From assembly GCA_031291335.1 (NCBI GenBank), contig JARLJF010000072.1, positions 1 through 64,000 of the forward strand: 64,000 nucleotides of DNA, in the 5' to 3' direction. Made by a program: the position numbers and the translations under genes. The stretch's first letter is position 1; each line of letters opens with the position of its first letter. The notes below the pieces were generated by a model, which was not told where the DNA came from, did not search any database, and saw only the letters and a list, made by a program, of their open reading frames with translations. The stretch comes from Pandoraea sp. GTDB lineage: Bacteria; Pseudomonadota; Gammaproteobacteria; Burkholderiales; Burkholderiaceae. Positions 38,190 to 48,207 of this stretch are shown here, piece after piece.

Positions 38190-38405
38190 GATCAACTCCT
38201 CGAAGAGAGATTTAAATTTTAGAGCTTTAGACAGGATCCGGCATGGCAGCACGGGGGGTGACGTGCCATGACGTGGGAATGAATTGCGGGAAGAGCGGCC
38301 GTTTCGTATGTCTTGAACCTGACGGCCTGAGCAGGCATGGATTATGCGCCGGAATTGCGTTCCGAGGGTGTCGGACGATGGCGTCCTTTGGCCGTCAGGG
38401 AGCGC

Positions 38406-39281
38406 TCAGGCCCATACGGCGGCCACCAACTGCAAGGCGGCCGCGATGGCGGGTTCGTCGCGTCGCGCGGCCAGCGTGACGAACGTGAGTTCGGTCGGCA
38501 CGGCCACGCCTTCGGCGATCACGAGCCCGTGGGCACGGGCCTCGCGCAACGCGATCGAGTCGCGCACCAGCGACAGCCCGATGCCGGACTTCACCAGATC
38601 GAGCATCGACGGCTCCTGATCCACTTCCGCGACCTTGGTGGGCGACACCCCGAGCGCGCCGAACAACTCCGACAGCAGCCGGTGGTGGGCCGACTCGGGC
38701 GGTGTCCAGATCCACGGCAGCGCGGCGAGTTCGCGCCAGCCGCGCCGGGCCACACGCTCGCGCCAGCCGGCGGGTGCGAGCACCTGATACGAGAACGGGG
38801 TGAGAGTCACGGTATGAAAGCGTTCGGGGTCGGGGCGGCCGAGATAGAAACCGACGTCGAGTTCGCCGCGGCCCAACTGTTGCAACACGGAGCCGGACAT
38901 ACCGTGCCGAAGCGCCGTTTCGATCTGCGGATACGACTCGACCAGCCGCTTCAAAAACGCGCCCAGCCGGGTGAATTCCGGGTCGAGGATCGTGCCGATG
39001 CGCAGGCGTCCGCGCACCGTTTCCCTTAGCGCTCCGGCGGCCTGTTGAAAATCGGCCAGTGCGGCGAGCATGCGCTCGGCCAGCGGCAGCAGTGCCTGAC
39101 CGTCCCGTGTGAGGGCCAGCCCGTGCGCCGTGCGCGTGAAGAGGGTGAGACGCAGCGCTTCCTGAAGCGCCTTGACCTGGAGACTGACCGCCGGCTGCGT
39201 CAGGTGCAGCCGCCCGGCGGCGCGGGTGAGGTTGCCTTCATGGGCAATGGCGACGAAGGCGCGAAGGTGGGCGAGTTCCAT
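38406..39281 (-). CDS. LysR-family regulator
   Basis: 291 residues with an intact LysR helix-turn-helix (AAGRLHLTQPAVSLQVKALQEAL) and an effector domain. The start MELAHLRAF at 39281 is the family norm; a longer frame to 39329 adds a Pro/His leader. It is divergent from the GMC oxidoreductase at 39596 with about 310 bases between starts, so that gene is its likely target. The effector is unknown. Confidence 0.88.
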   Translation of the reverse strand: MELAHLRAFVAIAHEGNLTRAAGRLHLTQPAVSLQVKALQEALRLTLFTRTAHGLALTRDGQALLPLAERMLAALADFQQAAGALRETVRGRLRIGTILDPEFTRLGAFLKRLVESYPQIETALRHGMSGSVLQQLGRGELDVGFYLGRPDPERFHTVTLTPFSYQVLAPAGWRERVARRGWRELAALPWIWTPPESAHHRLLSELFGALGVSPTKVAEVDQEPSMLDLVKSGIGLSLVRDSIALREARAHGLVIAEGVAVPTELTFVTLAARRDEPAIAAALQLVAAVWA

Positions 39282-39595
39282 GGGGCGGCCGTGAGAAGGC
39301 GTTGCCCGAGGGGCGTCGTCGGGCAACATAAGGGGATCTTATATTGCTTTTGATAATTTCTCATTGGCTTGCACCGTCTTACCGCAGTACGCTGGGGCCT
39401 GGCTCGGAGATGTGCCGTTTGGCGTGTCACGGGCAGGAGCGAATCGGGGTAATAAACATGAGCGATGCTGATATTCCGGCGTTGCCAACAAAATGAACCC
39501 GGAGAGGTGGCCGACAGTCCACCCCAGTCGGGTGCCGCACCAGCGTCGGCACCGCACTATGGCGAGTGCCGCGCCATCGACGGAGACATGCGGGA

Positions 39596-41230
39596 ATGAC
39601 CAAGCAGGCAGCGAAGCACGAGAGCTTCGATTACATCATCGTGGGGGCCGGTTCGGCCGGATGCGTGCTGGCCAATCGCCTCACGCAGGACCCCGACGTC
39701 ACCGTGCTGCTGCTCGAAGCGGGCGGCAAGGACGACTATCACTGGATTCACATCCCCGTCGGCTATCTCTATTGCATCGGCAATCCGCGCACGGACTGGC
39801 TGTATCGCACGCAGGCGGAAGCGGGGCTGGGCGGGCGCTCGCTCGCGTATCCGCGCGGGCGGGTGTTGGGCGGCAGTTCGTCGATCAACGGCATGATCTA
39901 TATGCGCGGTCAGCGTGAAGATTACGACGTGTGGGCCGACGCGACCGGCGACGACGGCTGGCGATGGGACAACGTGCTGCCGCTTTTCAAGCGCAGCGAG
40001 GATCACTACAAAGGTGGCACCGAGTTTCACGGTGGCGGGGGCGAGTGGCGTGTCGAGAAGCAGCGCTTGTCGTGGCGCGTACTCGATTCGTTTGCCGATG
40101 CGGCCGAGCAGATCGGCATTCCCAAGACGGACGACTTCAATCGTGGCGATAACTTCGGCATCGGTTATTTCGAAGTGAATCAACGACGCGGTGTGCGCTG
40201 GAGTGCGGCGAAGGGCTTCTTGCGGCCGGCGTCGCAGCGGCCGAATCTCACGGTCATCACGGGCGCGAGTGTGAGCCGTCTGATGTTCGAGGGCACGCGT
40301 TGCACCGGCGTGGCGTATCGCGGTGGCAATGAAGACTTCACGGCGCTCGCGCAGGCTGAGGTGATTCTCGCGGCAGGGGCGGTGAATTCGCCGCATCTGC
40401 TGGAGGTCTCCGGCATTGGCAATGGCGAGCGGCTACGCGGTTTTGGTATCGATGTCGTGGCAGATTTGCCGGGCGTGGGCGAGAACCTTCAAGACCATTT
40501 GCAATTGCGCATGGTGTACAAACTGCGCGGCGTCACGACACTGAATCTCACCGCGAACAGCCTGTTCGGCAAGCTGAAGATCGGCATGCAATACGCGTTT
40601 GCGCAGCGTGGGCCGATGAGTATGGCGCCGTCGCAAATGGGGGCGTTCGCGCGCAGTCGCGACGACATGGCGCGTCCCGATCTCGAATACCACGTGCAGC
40701 CGTTATCGCTGGACCGCTTCGGTGAGCCGCTGCACAAGTTCAATGCGTTCACGGCTTCGGTTTGCAACCTGCGACCGACGTCGCGCGGCAACGTGCATCT
40801 GACGTCGCCCGATGCGAGTGTGGCACCGAGCATCGCGCCGCACTACCTGTCGACGGAAGCGGACTTGCGTGTTGCGGCGGATGCCATCAAGTTGACGCGC
40901 CGCATTGTGGGCGCACCGGCATTCGCGCGTTACGAGCCGCGCGAATATCTGCCGGGCCCCGCGTTCCAGAGCGACGAAGACCTGATGCGCGCGGCGGGCG
41001 AGATCGGTACGACGATCTTCCATCCGGTCGGCACCTGCCGCATGGGACGCGCCGACGATCCCGATGCCGTCGTGGATGCCCAGTTGCGCGTGCGTGGCGT
41101 ACAGAACCTGCGTGTGGTCGATGCGTCGGTCATGCCGGTGATCACGTCGGGCAACACGAACTCGCCGACGATCATGATTGCCGAACGCGCGAGCGACATG
41201 ATTCGTGCGGCGCGCAAAGCACGGCAGTGA
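39596..41230 (+). CDS. GMC-family FAD oxidoreductase (choline/alcohol dehydrogenase-like)
   Basis: 544 residues. The FAD dinucleotide fold YIIVGAGSAGCVLANRL starts at about residue 14. GMC signature 1 is near GRVLGGSSSINGMIYMRGQ and signature 2 is GAVNSPHLLEVSGIG. The C-terminal catalytic His block HPVGTCRMG and an Asn/His pair in SGNTNSPT are present. It oxidises a primary alcohol to an aldehyde with electrons to the respiratory chain; choline, polyethylene glycol and alkanols are all substrates in this family. No betaine genes are adjacent, so a general alcohol dehydrogenase (AlkJ-like) is more likely than choline dehydrogenase. Confidence 0.9.
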   Translation: MTKQAAKHESFDYIIVGAGSAGCVLANRLTQDPDVTVLLLEAGGKDDYHWIHIPVGYLYCIGNPRTDWLYRTQAEAGLGGRSLAYPRGRVLGGSSSINGMIYMRGQREDYDVWADATGDDGWRWDNVLPLFKRSEDHYKGGTEFHGGGGEWRVEKQRLSWRVLDSFADAAEQIGIPKTDDFNRGDNFGIGYFEVNQRRGVRWSAAKGFLRPASQRPNLTVITGASVSRLMFEGTRCTGVAYRGGNEDFTALAQAEVILAAGAVNSPHLLEVSGIGNGERLRGFGIDVVADLPGVGENLQDHLQLRMVYKLRGVTTLNLTANSLFGKLKIGMQYAFAQRGPMSMAPSQMGAFARSRDDMARPDLEYHVQPLSLDRFGEPLHKFNAFTASVCNLRPTSRGNVHLTSPDASVAPSIAPHYLSTEADLRVAADAIKLTRRIVGAPAFARYEPREYLPGPAFQSDEDLMRAAGEIGTTIFHPVGTCRMGRADDPDAVVDAQLRVRGVQNLRVVDASVMPVITSGNTNSPTIMIAERASDMIRAARKARQ

Positions 41231-41744
41231 GCGAACGCGCGAAATGACAGGCCTGCGCTTCGCCGATTGCGGTGAAGCGCAGGCCGCTATTCTGGCCGTG
41301 GCGATGACCGCGCGCCTTCCGGAAATCCGGACATCTCCTTCAAAACTTACGTAGTAATACCTAATGTCGGTCGCGCGAACGGCGAAAGCTCATCGCCAAA
41401 AGCTATCGAACGCGCATTTGCGTGTGCCGCAAAAGCCTTGTGCCATAAGGGCTGCGGGTACCTGTGGGCAATGTGACCGAACGTTCTGCAACACGTGTGA
41501 GCATGCGTGTTTCGACGGTGGTGAAGCTAAGTGCAAATCCCAATGATCGCGTTGCAGCAAACCACACACAATAACGATTCCCTATGTGCGACTGAACCAA
41601 GAATTCGGCGTCACCCACGGGACGCGGGGCATTTCGCTGAAGACGCAAACCAGAGCGTCATCGGCCTGCCTTGCGGTTGTCACAGACGATGGTGCCGAGG
41701 CGCTTACCTGCCTCGCACCGCCAACCAGGAATGTGGCAGGAGAC
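41231..41744. other. 514-base gap with a hairpin; no credible gene
   Basis: A long stem GGCCTGCGCTTC / GAAGCGCAGGCC (41250-41285, extended through a G-T pair) lies 20 bases after the GMC gene but has no T-run. The rest is probably the promoter region of the following ABC operon. A 60-codon frame at 41364-41546 with a Cys-rich end lacks a ribosome binding site and is not called. Confidence 0.5.
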
Positions 41745-42524
41745 ATGGCGAACAACGATTACATTCTCGAAACCCGTGGACTCACGAAGGAGTTCCGCGG
41801 CTTCACCGCCGTGAACGGGGTCGACCTGCGCGTCGCGCGCGGCACCATTCATGCACTCATCGGGCCAAACGGCGCCGGCAAGACCACTTGCTTCAACCTG
41901 CTCACCAAATTTCTGGTGCCCAGTGCCGGGACCATCACCTTCAACGGTGAAGACATCACCCGCGAAGCGCCCGCCCAAATTGCACGACGCGGCATCATCC
42001 GCTCGTTCCAGATCTCTGCCGTGTTCCCGCACCTCACCGTGATCGAGAACGTGCGCATCGGGCTGCAACGCAATCTCGGCACCGCGTTCCACTTCTGGAG
42101 CAGCAGTCGCACACTGCGTCAGCTAGACACCCGTGCGATGGAATTGCTCGCCGAAGTGGGGCTCACCGAATTCGCCCATACGCTCACCGTAGAGCTGCCG
42201 TACGGCCGCAAGCGCGCGCTGGAAATCGCAACCACACTTGCTATGGAACCCGAACTAATGTTGCTCGACGAGCCCACGCAAGGCATGGGGCATGAAGACG
42301 TCGATCGCGTGACCGCATTGATCAAGAAGGTGTCGGCAGGGCGCACGATTCTGATGGTCGAGCACAACATGAATGTGATCGCGGGGATCTCAGACACCAT
42401 CACCGTGCTTCAGCGCGGCGAGGTGCTCGCCGAAGGCCCGTATCACGAAGTCTCGAAGAATCCGCAGGTAATGGAAGCCTATATGGGCACCGCGGACGGC
42501 GAAATGCAGGGAGCCCACGGGTGA
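41745..42524 (+). CDS. livG: HAAT-family ABC transporter ATP-binding protein (LivG-like)
   Basis: 259 residues. Walker A is GPNGAGKTT, and LPYGRKRALEIATTLAMEP is the LivG-type degenerate signature, followed by Walker B LMLLDEPTQGM and MVEHNMNVI with the H-loop. LivG proteins energise import of branched-chain amino acids, amides or aromatic acids. The ATG at 41745 has CAGGAG upstream. It is the first gene of a five-gene transporter operon: two ATPases, a binding protein and two permeases. Confidence 0.93.
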   Translation: MANNDYILETRGLTKEFRGFTAVNGVDLRVARGTIHALIGPNGAGKTTCFNLLTKFLVPSAGTITFNGEDITREAPAQIARRGIIRSFQISAVFPHLTVIENVRIGLQRNLGTAFHFWSSSRTLRQLDTRAMELLAEVGLTEFAHTLTVELPYGRKRALEIATTLAMEPELMLLDEPTQGMGHEDVDRVTALIKKVSAGRTILMVEHNMNVIAGISDTITVLQRGEVLAEGPYHEVSKNPQVMEAYMGTADGEMQGAHG

Positions 42525-42532
42525 GGACGGCT

Positions 42533-43318
42533 ATGTACGGGAATGGGGGCGGGAACGGTAACGGTAACGGCAACGGGAAGGGCGGCGCGAACATACCGGC
42601 ACTGGAAGTCGAAGGACTTCAGGCCTGGTACGGCGAATCGCACATCCTGCATGGCGTGGATCTGACGGTAGGCCGTGGCGAGGTTGTCACGCTGCTCGGA
42701 CGCAATGGCGCCGGGCGCACCACCACGTTGCGCGCCATCATGGGCCTGACCGGGCAGCGTCAGGGATCGATCCGCATCGGTGGTGAAGAAACCATTCATT
42801 TGCCGACCTACAAGGTGGCGCATCACGGTGTGGGGTATTGCCCCGAAGAGCGCGGTATTTTCGCGAGCCTGTCGTGCGAGGAGAACCTGCTGCTGCCGCC
42901 GTATATCGGCATGGCGGGCAATCGTCGCGAAGACGGCGGGCGTGGCATGTCGCTCGACGAGATCTACGACATGTTCCCGAACCTGAAGGAGCGGCGCCAC
43001 AGCCAGGGCACGCGTTTGTCAGGCGGCGAACAGCAGATGCTCGCCGTAGCGCGCATTCTGCGCACGGGCGCCAATCTGCTGCTGCTCGACGAGATCTCCG
43101 AAGGTCTTGCGCCGGTGATCGTGCAGACGTTGGCACGCATGATCACCACGCTCAAGGCGCGGGGCTACACCATCGTGATGGTGGAACAGAATTTCCGTTT
43201 TGCGGCTCCGCTGGCCGATCGCTTCTATGTGATGGAGCACGGCAAGATCGTGGAGCGCTTCGGCGCTCAGGAGCTGGAGACGAAGATGCCGGTGCTGCAC
43301 GAGTTGTTGGGCGTATGA
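42533..43318 (+). CDS. livF: HAAT-family ABC ATPase (LivF-like) with Arg in Walker A and a Gly-Asn leader
   Basis: 261 residues. The N-terminus holds a low-complexity Gly-Asn tract (residues 3-18) coded by a near-repeat of the hexamer GGTAAC. Walker A reads GRNGAGRTT, with Arg62 in place of the usual lysine; I recall this substitution from other LivF homologues, so it need not kill activity. The signature LSGGEQQMLAVARIL and Walker B LLLLDEISEGLAP are normal. The ATG at 42533 follows GAGGACGG; a GTG at 42521 overlapping the livG stop is an alternative. It partners LivG on the same transcript. Confidence 0.9.
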   Translation: MYGNGGGNGNGNGNGKGGANIPALEVEGLQAWYGESHILHGVDLTVGRGEVVTLLGRNGAGRTTTLRAIMGLTGQRQGSIRIGGEETIHLPTYKVAHHGVGYCPEERGIFASLSCEENLLLPPYIGMAGNRREDGGRGMSLDEIYDMFPNLKERRHSQGTRLSGGEQQMLAVARILRTGANLLLLDEISEGLAPVIVQTLARMITTLKARGYTIVMVEQNFRFAAPLADRFYVMEHGKIVERFGAQELETKMPVLHELLGV

Positions 43319-43388
43319 GGTGAGCTACCCGGCGCGCACGCGTTCCGGGCGATGGACCCAGGCGATCAAATCCACGAAGGAGACGAAG

Positions 43389-44591
43389 ATGACGATGCGG
43401 ATGAAGGCGTTGGCCGTTGCGGCTGCGTTTGGTTTTGCGGCAATGGCCTCGCAGGCCCATGCCGATGGCAATACGGTGAAGATCGGTTTCATTACCGACA
43501 TGTCGGGCCTTTACACCGACATCGACGGGCAAGGTGGTGCGGAAGCCATCAAGATGGCCATCGCCGACTTCGGCGGCAAGGTCCTCGGCAAGCCAGTCGA
43601 ACTGGTCACGGCCGATCACCAGAACAAGGCGGACGTTGCGGCGTCGAAGGCGCGCGAATGGTTTGACCGTGGCGGCGTGGACATGCTTATCGGCGGTACC
43701 AACTCCGGTACCGGTCTGGCGATGAACAAGGTCTCGGCCGAGAAGAAGAAGGTCTACATCAACGTGGGCGCCGGCTCGGACGCACTGACCAATGACCAGT
43801 GCCAGCCGTACGGCGTGCACTATGCCTACGACACCGTTGCGCTCGCACGCGGCACGGGCTCGGCCGTCGTCAAGGCGGGCGGCAAGTCGTGGTTCTTCCT
43901 GACGGCCGACTATGCGTTCGGCCACGCGTTGGAAAAGGCAACGGCCGATGTGGTCAAGGCCAACGGCGGCACGGTGAAGGGGCAGGTACGTCACCCGCTC
44001 TCCGCGTCGGACTTCTCGTCGTATCTGCTCCAGGCGCAGTCGTCGGGCGCGCAGGTGCTGGGGCTGGCCAACGCCGGCGGCGACACCATCAACGCGATCA
44101 AGGCCGCGAAGGAATTCGGTATCAAGGGCAAGATGCAGATCGCCGGTCTGCTCGTGTTCATCAACGACATTCATTCGCTCGGTCTGGATAACACCGAGGG
44201 CATGTACCTGACCGATAGCTGGTACTGGGACAAGGACGACAAGACCCGCGCGTTCGCCAAGCGCTACTTCGACAAGATGAAGAAGATGCCGTCGAGCCTG
44301 CAGGCCGGCGACTATTCGGCCACGACCACGTACCTGAAGGCAGTACAGGCAGCGGGCACCACCGACGCCGACAAGGTCATGGAGCAACTGCACAAGATCA
44401 AGATCGACGACATGTTCAGCAAGGGCTACATCCGCCGCGACGGCACCATGGTCCACGACATGTACCTGATGCAAGTGAAGTCGAAGGCGGAATCGAAGGC
44501 ACCGTGGGACTACTACAAGGTTGTCGCAACGATCCCGGGCGAGAAGGCCTTCACCACCGAGGCGGAATCGACCTGCAAGCTCCCGAAGTAA
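43389..44591 (+). CDS. HAAT ABC transporter substrate-binding protein
   Basis: 400 residues, type I periplasmic-binding fold (Peripla_BP_6). A clear Sec signal peptide (MTMRMKALAVAAAFGFAAM) is cleaved after AHA. VKIGFITDMSGLYTDIDGQGG is the typical first strand and ligand loop. It captures the substrate for the LivGF/LivHM complex encoded on either side. The lack of the usual Leu/Ile pocket motifs means the ligand could be an amide or an aromatic acid. The ATG at 43389 follows AAGGAGACGAAG. Confidence 0.9.
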   Translation: MTMRMKALAVAAAFGFAAMASQAHADGNTVKIGFITDMSGLYTDIDGQGGAEAIKMAIADFGGKVLGKPVELVTADHQNKADVAASKAREWFDRGGVDMLIGGTNSGTGLAMNKVSAEKKKVYINVGAGSDALTNDQCQPYGVHYAYDTVALARGTGSAVVKAGGKSWFFLTADYAFGHALEKATADVVKANGGTVKGQVRHPLSASDFSSYLLQAQSSGAQVLGLANAGGDTINAIKAAKEFGIKGKMQIAGLLVFINDIHSLGLDNTEGMYLTDSWYWDKDDKTRAFAKRYFDKMKKMPSSLQAGDYSATTTYLKAVQAAGTTDADKVMEQLHKIKIDDMFSKGYIRRDGTMVHDMYLMQVKSKAESKAPWDYYKVVATIPGEKAFTTEAESTCKLPK

Positions 44592-44672
44592 TCGGCACGA
44601 TCTGAAAGCGATGCACTGAATGCGGCGGGACGCGTGTCCCGTCGCAACCTTTCTCCCCGAGAATCGATTTCG

Positions 44673-45557
44673 ATGGAATTACTAGGCATCCCCCTGCCGG
44701 CGCTGTTGAGCCAACTGCTGCTGGGACTGGTGAACGGCTCGTTCTACGCCATGCTGAGCCTCGGCCTGGCAGTGATTTTCGGTTTGCTCAACGTGATCAA
44801 CTTTGCGCACGGCGCGTTGTTCATGCTGGGTGCCATGCTCGCCTGGATGGGCGGCAACTATCTCGGCCTCAATTACTGGGTCATGCTGATTCTCGCCCCC
44901 GTTGTGGTGGGCATCGTCGGCATTGTCATCGAGCGCACCATGCTGCGCTGGATCTACAAACTCGATCACCTGTACGGTCTGCTGCTGACGTTCGGCATCA
45001 CGCTCGTGCTCGAAGGCGTTTTCCGTTCGATCTACGGTGTGTCGGGCCAGCCCTTCGACGCCCCTGAAGCCCTTTCCGGCGCGACCAATCTCGGCTTCAT
45101 GTTCATGCCGAACTATCGCGCCTGGGTCGTGGTGGCCTCGCTCATCGTGTGCTTCGCCACGTGGTTCGTCATCGAGAAGACGAAGATCGGCGCGTATCTG
45201 CGCGCCGGCACGGAGAACCCGAAGCTCGTGGAAGCGTTCGGCGTGAACGTGCCGCTCATGATCACGCTGACGTACGGTTTTGGTGTCGCGCTGGCCGCGT
45301 TTGCCGGGGTGCTCGCCGCACCGGTCATCCAGATCTCGCCGCTCATGGGGCAGTCGATGATCATCACGGTGTTCGCGGTGGTCGTGATCGGCGGTATGGG
45401 CTCCATCATGGGCTCGATCCTCACCGGTCTGATGCTCGGCGTGATCGAAGGCTTTACCAAGGTGTTCTACCCGGAAGCGTCTGCGACCGTGGTGTTCGTC
45501 ATCATGGTGATCGTGTTGCTGCTGCGCCCGGCTGGGCTGTTCGGCAAACAAAAGTAA
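44673..45557 (+). CDS. livH: HAAT ABC permease (LivH-like)
   Basis: 294 residues with about eight helices. GLVNGSFYAMLSLGLAVIFGLL and NFAHGALFMLGAM are hallmark LivH segments, and the EAA-like loop VVVIGGMGSIMGSILTGLMLG is near the end. It forms half of the membrane channel with LivM. The ATG at 44673 has a modest upstream site (CCCCGAGAATC). It is 11 bases ahead of livM. Confidence 0.93.
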   Translation: MELLGIPLPALLSQLLLGLVNGSFYAMLSLGLAVIFGLLNVINFAHGALFMLGAMLAWMGGNYLGLNYWVMLILAPVVVGIVGIVIERTMLRWIYKLDHLYGLLLTFGITLVLEGVFRSIYGVSGQPFDAPEALSGATNLGFMFMPNYRAWVVVASLIVCFATWFVIEKTKIGAYLRAGTENPKLVEAFGVNVPLMITLTYGFGVALAAFAGVLAAPVIQISPLMGQSMIITVFAVVVIGGMGSIMGSILTGLMLGVIEGFTKVFYPEASATVVFVIMVIVLLLRPAGLFGKQK

Positions 45558-45568
45558 GGGGCAGAACC

Positions 45569-46567
45569 ATGCAACAACAGACGCAACAACGGGTGCTTTA
45601 TTCCCTTCTGCTGCTCGCGCTGATCGTCGCGCCGTTCGCCGGTGCCTACCCGGTCTTCGTCATGAAGGTGCTGTGCTTTGCACTGTTCGCCTGCGCGTTC
45701 AATCTGCTGCTGGGTTTCACGGGACTGCTGTCGTTCGGTCACGCGGCGTTCTTCGGCAGCGCAGGCTATGTCACCGGCTATGCCATTCGCAATCTGGGAT
45801 TCACGCCGGAGGTCGGCATTCTCGCGGGCGTGATCGCGGGGGCGGTGCTGGGGCTCGTCATCGGTTTGCTCGCGATTCGACGTCAGGGCATCTACTTCGC
45901 AATGATTACGCTGGCGTTGGCACAGATGCTGTACTTCCTCTGCCTGCAAGCGCCGTTCACGGGCGGAGAAGACGGCCTGCAAGGCGTGCCGCGCGGCAGC
46001 CTCTTCGGTGTGTTGCCGCTCGATTCGGACCTTACCCTGTACTACGTGGTGCTGGCGATTTGCGCGCTGGGTTTCCTGCTCATCATGCGCATCGTGCATT
46101 CGCCGTTCGGTCAGGTGCTCAAGGCGATCAAGGAGAACGAGCCGCGTGCGATCTCGCTCGGTTACGACGTCGATCGCTTCAAGCTGCTGGCGTTCGTGCT
46201 GTCGGCTACGCTGGCGGCCCTGGCCGGATCGACCAAGACCGTGGTGCTGGGCTTCGAGACGCTGACCGATGTGCACTGGACGATGTCGGGCATGGTGATC
46301 CTGATGACGCTCGTGGGCGGTCTGGGCACGATGCTCGGGCCGGTGGTTGGCGCCGTGGTCATCATCGTGCTGGAGAACAAGCTCGGCGACATCGGCAACT
46401 GGCTGGCGACGGCCACCGGCGTGCCCTGGTTCCAGACGCTTGGCGAGTCGGTGACGATCGTCATCGGCGCGATCTTCATCATCTGCGTGCTGGCTTTCCG
46501 CCGAGGTCTGGTGGGTGAGTTGGCGGAGCGTATCCCGTTCTTCCGGACGATGTCGCAGCAGTCGTGA
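45569..46567 (+). CDS. livM: HAAT ABC permease (LivM-like)
   Basis: 332 residues with about ten helices. NLLLGFTGLLSFGHAAFFGSAGY is the classic LivM core and the coupling loop VGGLGTMLGPVVGAVVIIVLE is near the end. The ATG at 45569 follows AAGGGGCAGAACC, and the start overlaps no other gene. It is the last gene of the first transporter operon. Confidence 0.93.
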   Translation: MQQQTQQRVLYSLLLLALIVAPFAGAYPVFVMKVLCFALFACAFNLLLGFTGLLSFGHAAFFGSAGYVTGYAIRNLGFTPEVGILAGVIAGAVLGLVIGLLAIRRQGIYFAMITLALAQMLYFLCLQAPFTGGEDGLQGVPRGSLFGVLPLDSDLTLYYVVLAICALGFLLIMRIVHSPFGQVLKAIKENEPRAISLGYDVDRFKLLAFVLSATLAALAGSTKTVVLGFETLTDVHWTMSGMVILMTLVGGLGTMLGPVVGAVVIIVLENKLGDIGNWLATATGVPWFQTLGESVTIVIGAIFIICVLAFRRGLVGELAERIPFFRTMSQQS

Positions 46568-46790
46568 GCATGGCAAAAGGGGTGACAGTTGGCATGCGGG
46601 TGCACCGGCTTGGGGCGCCCGCTCATCACCCTGGCGCATATATGTCGGAAAAAGTCTAATCCGTAGGGGTAAATGCTGACTTGTGGTGCATCGGGTGCTC
46701 CTTTATTCTCTCCCTCAGTTCGCGTCACAGCAGGATATAGGGGCGAGGAACGAGGAGACAATAAGCGCGAAACGCGCACCGCCAAAAAGG

Positions 46791-46825
46791 AAGCGCTGTT
46801 GGAGAAGACTCCAACAGCGCTTTTT
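46791..46825 (+). terminator. Strong hairpin terminator downstream of the first HAAT operon
   Basis: Perfect 14-bp stem AAGCGCTGTTGGAG / CTCCAACAGCGCTT with a 4-base loop and a T-run. It lies in a 650-base gap (46568-47213) between livM and the TSUP gene, about 224 bases after livM. I see nothing else that is credible in that gap. Confidence 0.85.
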
Positions 46826-47213
46826 ATATTGTGCTTCGCCTCGGCGCGAGGCCGTCAGCCGCCGGGGGCCCGGCAGTCTACACGACATCCCTTTACACCG
46901 TGTTTTGCGCGCGTTTCACGCCGTATTGCGAGAATCGCGTGGCCGAAATACGCGCAATGCGGCCTAAAGACGCTATGCTCGCCGTTTCATTGTGTGCTTT
47001 CGACAGTGCGGTTCAATTCGGGCAACTCGGTCGGGGTGCCAATTTCATTCATTCGGCTCGTTCCATTCGGCCATTACGATTACCCGGTAGTCGCAGTCGT
47101 ATGTCTAGCACGCTCCACATTCCCCAACGCGCGCACTCGCGCTTACTGGCCGGTGAATTCTCCCGGTGGCCGTCGCGAGTCCCATGCGCACCCATGGCGT
47201 GTACGGGGAATGT

Positions 47214-47996
47214 ATGTTGACGAGTTGGGCACTGACCGATTTGCTGATGCTGGCGGGCGGGGCGTTCCTCGCCGGTCTGGTCGATGCCGTGGTGGGTGGC
47301 GGCGGACTGATCGCCGTGCCGACACTGTTCGCCGTCTTCCCGAATGCGGCACCGCCGGTGCTGTTCGGCACCAACAAGATGGCCGGTGTCTGGGGGACGG
47401 CGGCGGCTGCACTGCGCTACTCGCGCGGCATTCAGCTTCGCTGGGCCCTCCTGGTGCCGGCGACGATCGCGGCATTCGTGTTTTCGTTCTGTGGTGCGTA
47501 CGCCGTCACCCATATTCCTGCCGACGTGCTGCGCAAGCTGCTGCCGTTCGTGCTCGCGGGCGTGGCGGTCTACACGCTGCGCAAGAAGGATTTCGGGACG
47601 GTCCACGCCCCTGTGAAGGGTGGGGCAGGGGTGACCCTCATGGCCATTGCCGTGGGCGGCGCCATTGGCTTCTACGACGGTTTTTTCGGCCCTGGTACGG
47701 GCAGCTTCCTTGTCTTTCTGTTTGTCCGGCTGTTCGGGCAGGACTTCGTCAACGCGTCGGCGTCATCGAAGATCGTGAACGTGGCGACCAATCTCGCCGC
47801 GCTCCTGCTGTTCGGCATGGGCGGGCACGTGTGGTGGCAGGTCGGTATCGGCATGGCGATCATGAACGTGCTCGGCAGTCAGGTGGGAAGCCGGCTCGCG
47901 CTCAAGCATGGCGTGGGCTTCGTGCGGCGGATGTTCCTGTGCGTGCTCGCCGTGCTGATCGTGAAGACGGGGTACGACGCGTTCCTGCGCGTCTGA
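47214..47996 (+). CDS. TSUP-family (TauE/SafE) sulfite/organosulfonate permease-like protein
   Basis: About 260 residues with seven or eight helices. GGAFLAGLVDAVVGGGGLIAVPTLF and GFYDGFFGPGTGSFLVFLFV are the two internal repeats of the TSUP fold, and the second repeat also contains ASSKIVNVATN. TSUP proteins move sulfite, sulfonates, sulfolactate or small organic acids. The ATG at 47214 is adopted; an in-frame start at 47166 would extend it by 16 residues. It stands alone between the two ABC systems. Confidence 0.9.
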   Translation: MLTSWALTDLLMLAGGAFLAGLVDAVVGGGGLIAVPTLFAVFPNAAPPVLFGTNKMAGVWGTAAAALRYSRGIQLRWALLVPATIAAFVFSFCGAYAVTHIPADVLRKLLPFVLAGVAVYTLRKKDFGTVHAPVKGGAGVTLMAIAVGGAIGFYDGFFGPGTGSFLVFLFVRLFGQDFVNASASSKIVNVATNLAALLLFGMGGHVWWQVGIGMAIMNVLGSQVGSRLALKHGVGFVRRMFLCVLAVLIVKTGYDAFLRV

Positions 47997-48145
47997 GACA
48001 GGATCGAGCGGGGTATCCGGCGCGTTCGATAGTAAAGAAAGACCGGCGTGCGCTAGTCGGGCGGGGTCAGATGAGGCCGAAACCACATGTGGGGAAACCG
48101 CACTTTACGAGAAGGCACCGGTGCCCGTAAGATGGGCGACAATTT

Positions 48146-48163
48146 ACCGACTGCGCGGTCGGT
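48146..48163. promoter_or_regulatory. Palindromic operator upstream of the second HAAT system
   Basis: ACCGAC-N6-GTCGGT, flanked by TT and TAA, about 45 bases before the binding-protein start. The layout is that of a TetR- or MarR-type dimer site placed to control the downstream gene. The binding regulator is not identified. Confidence 0.55.
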
Positions 48164-48207
48164 TAATGTCAAAAAAACGAATTCGAAATTTTTGTGAGGA
48201 GACCCAA

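Noticed and set aside
41364-41546. 60-codon frame ending in a Cys-rich segment (CGQCDRTFC...)
   Set aside because: The spacing hints at a zinc ribbon, but there is no ribosome binding site and it lies in the promoter region of the ABC operon; not enough support.
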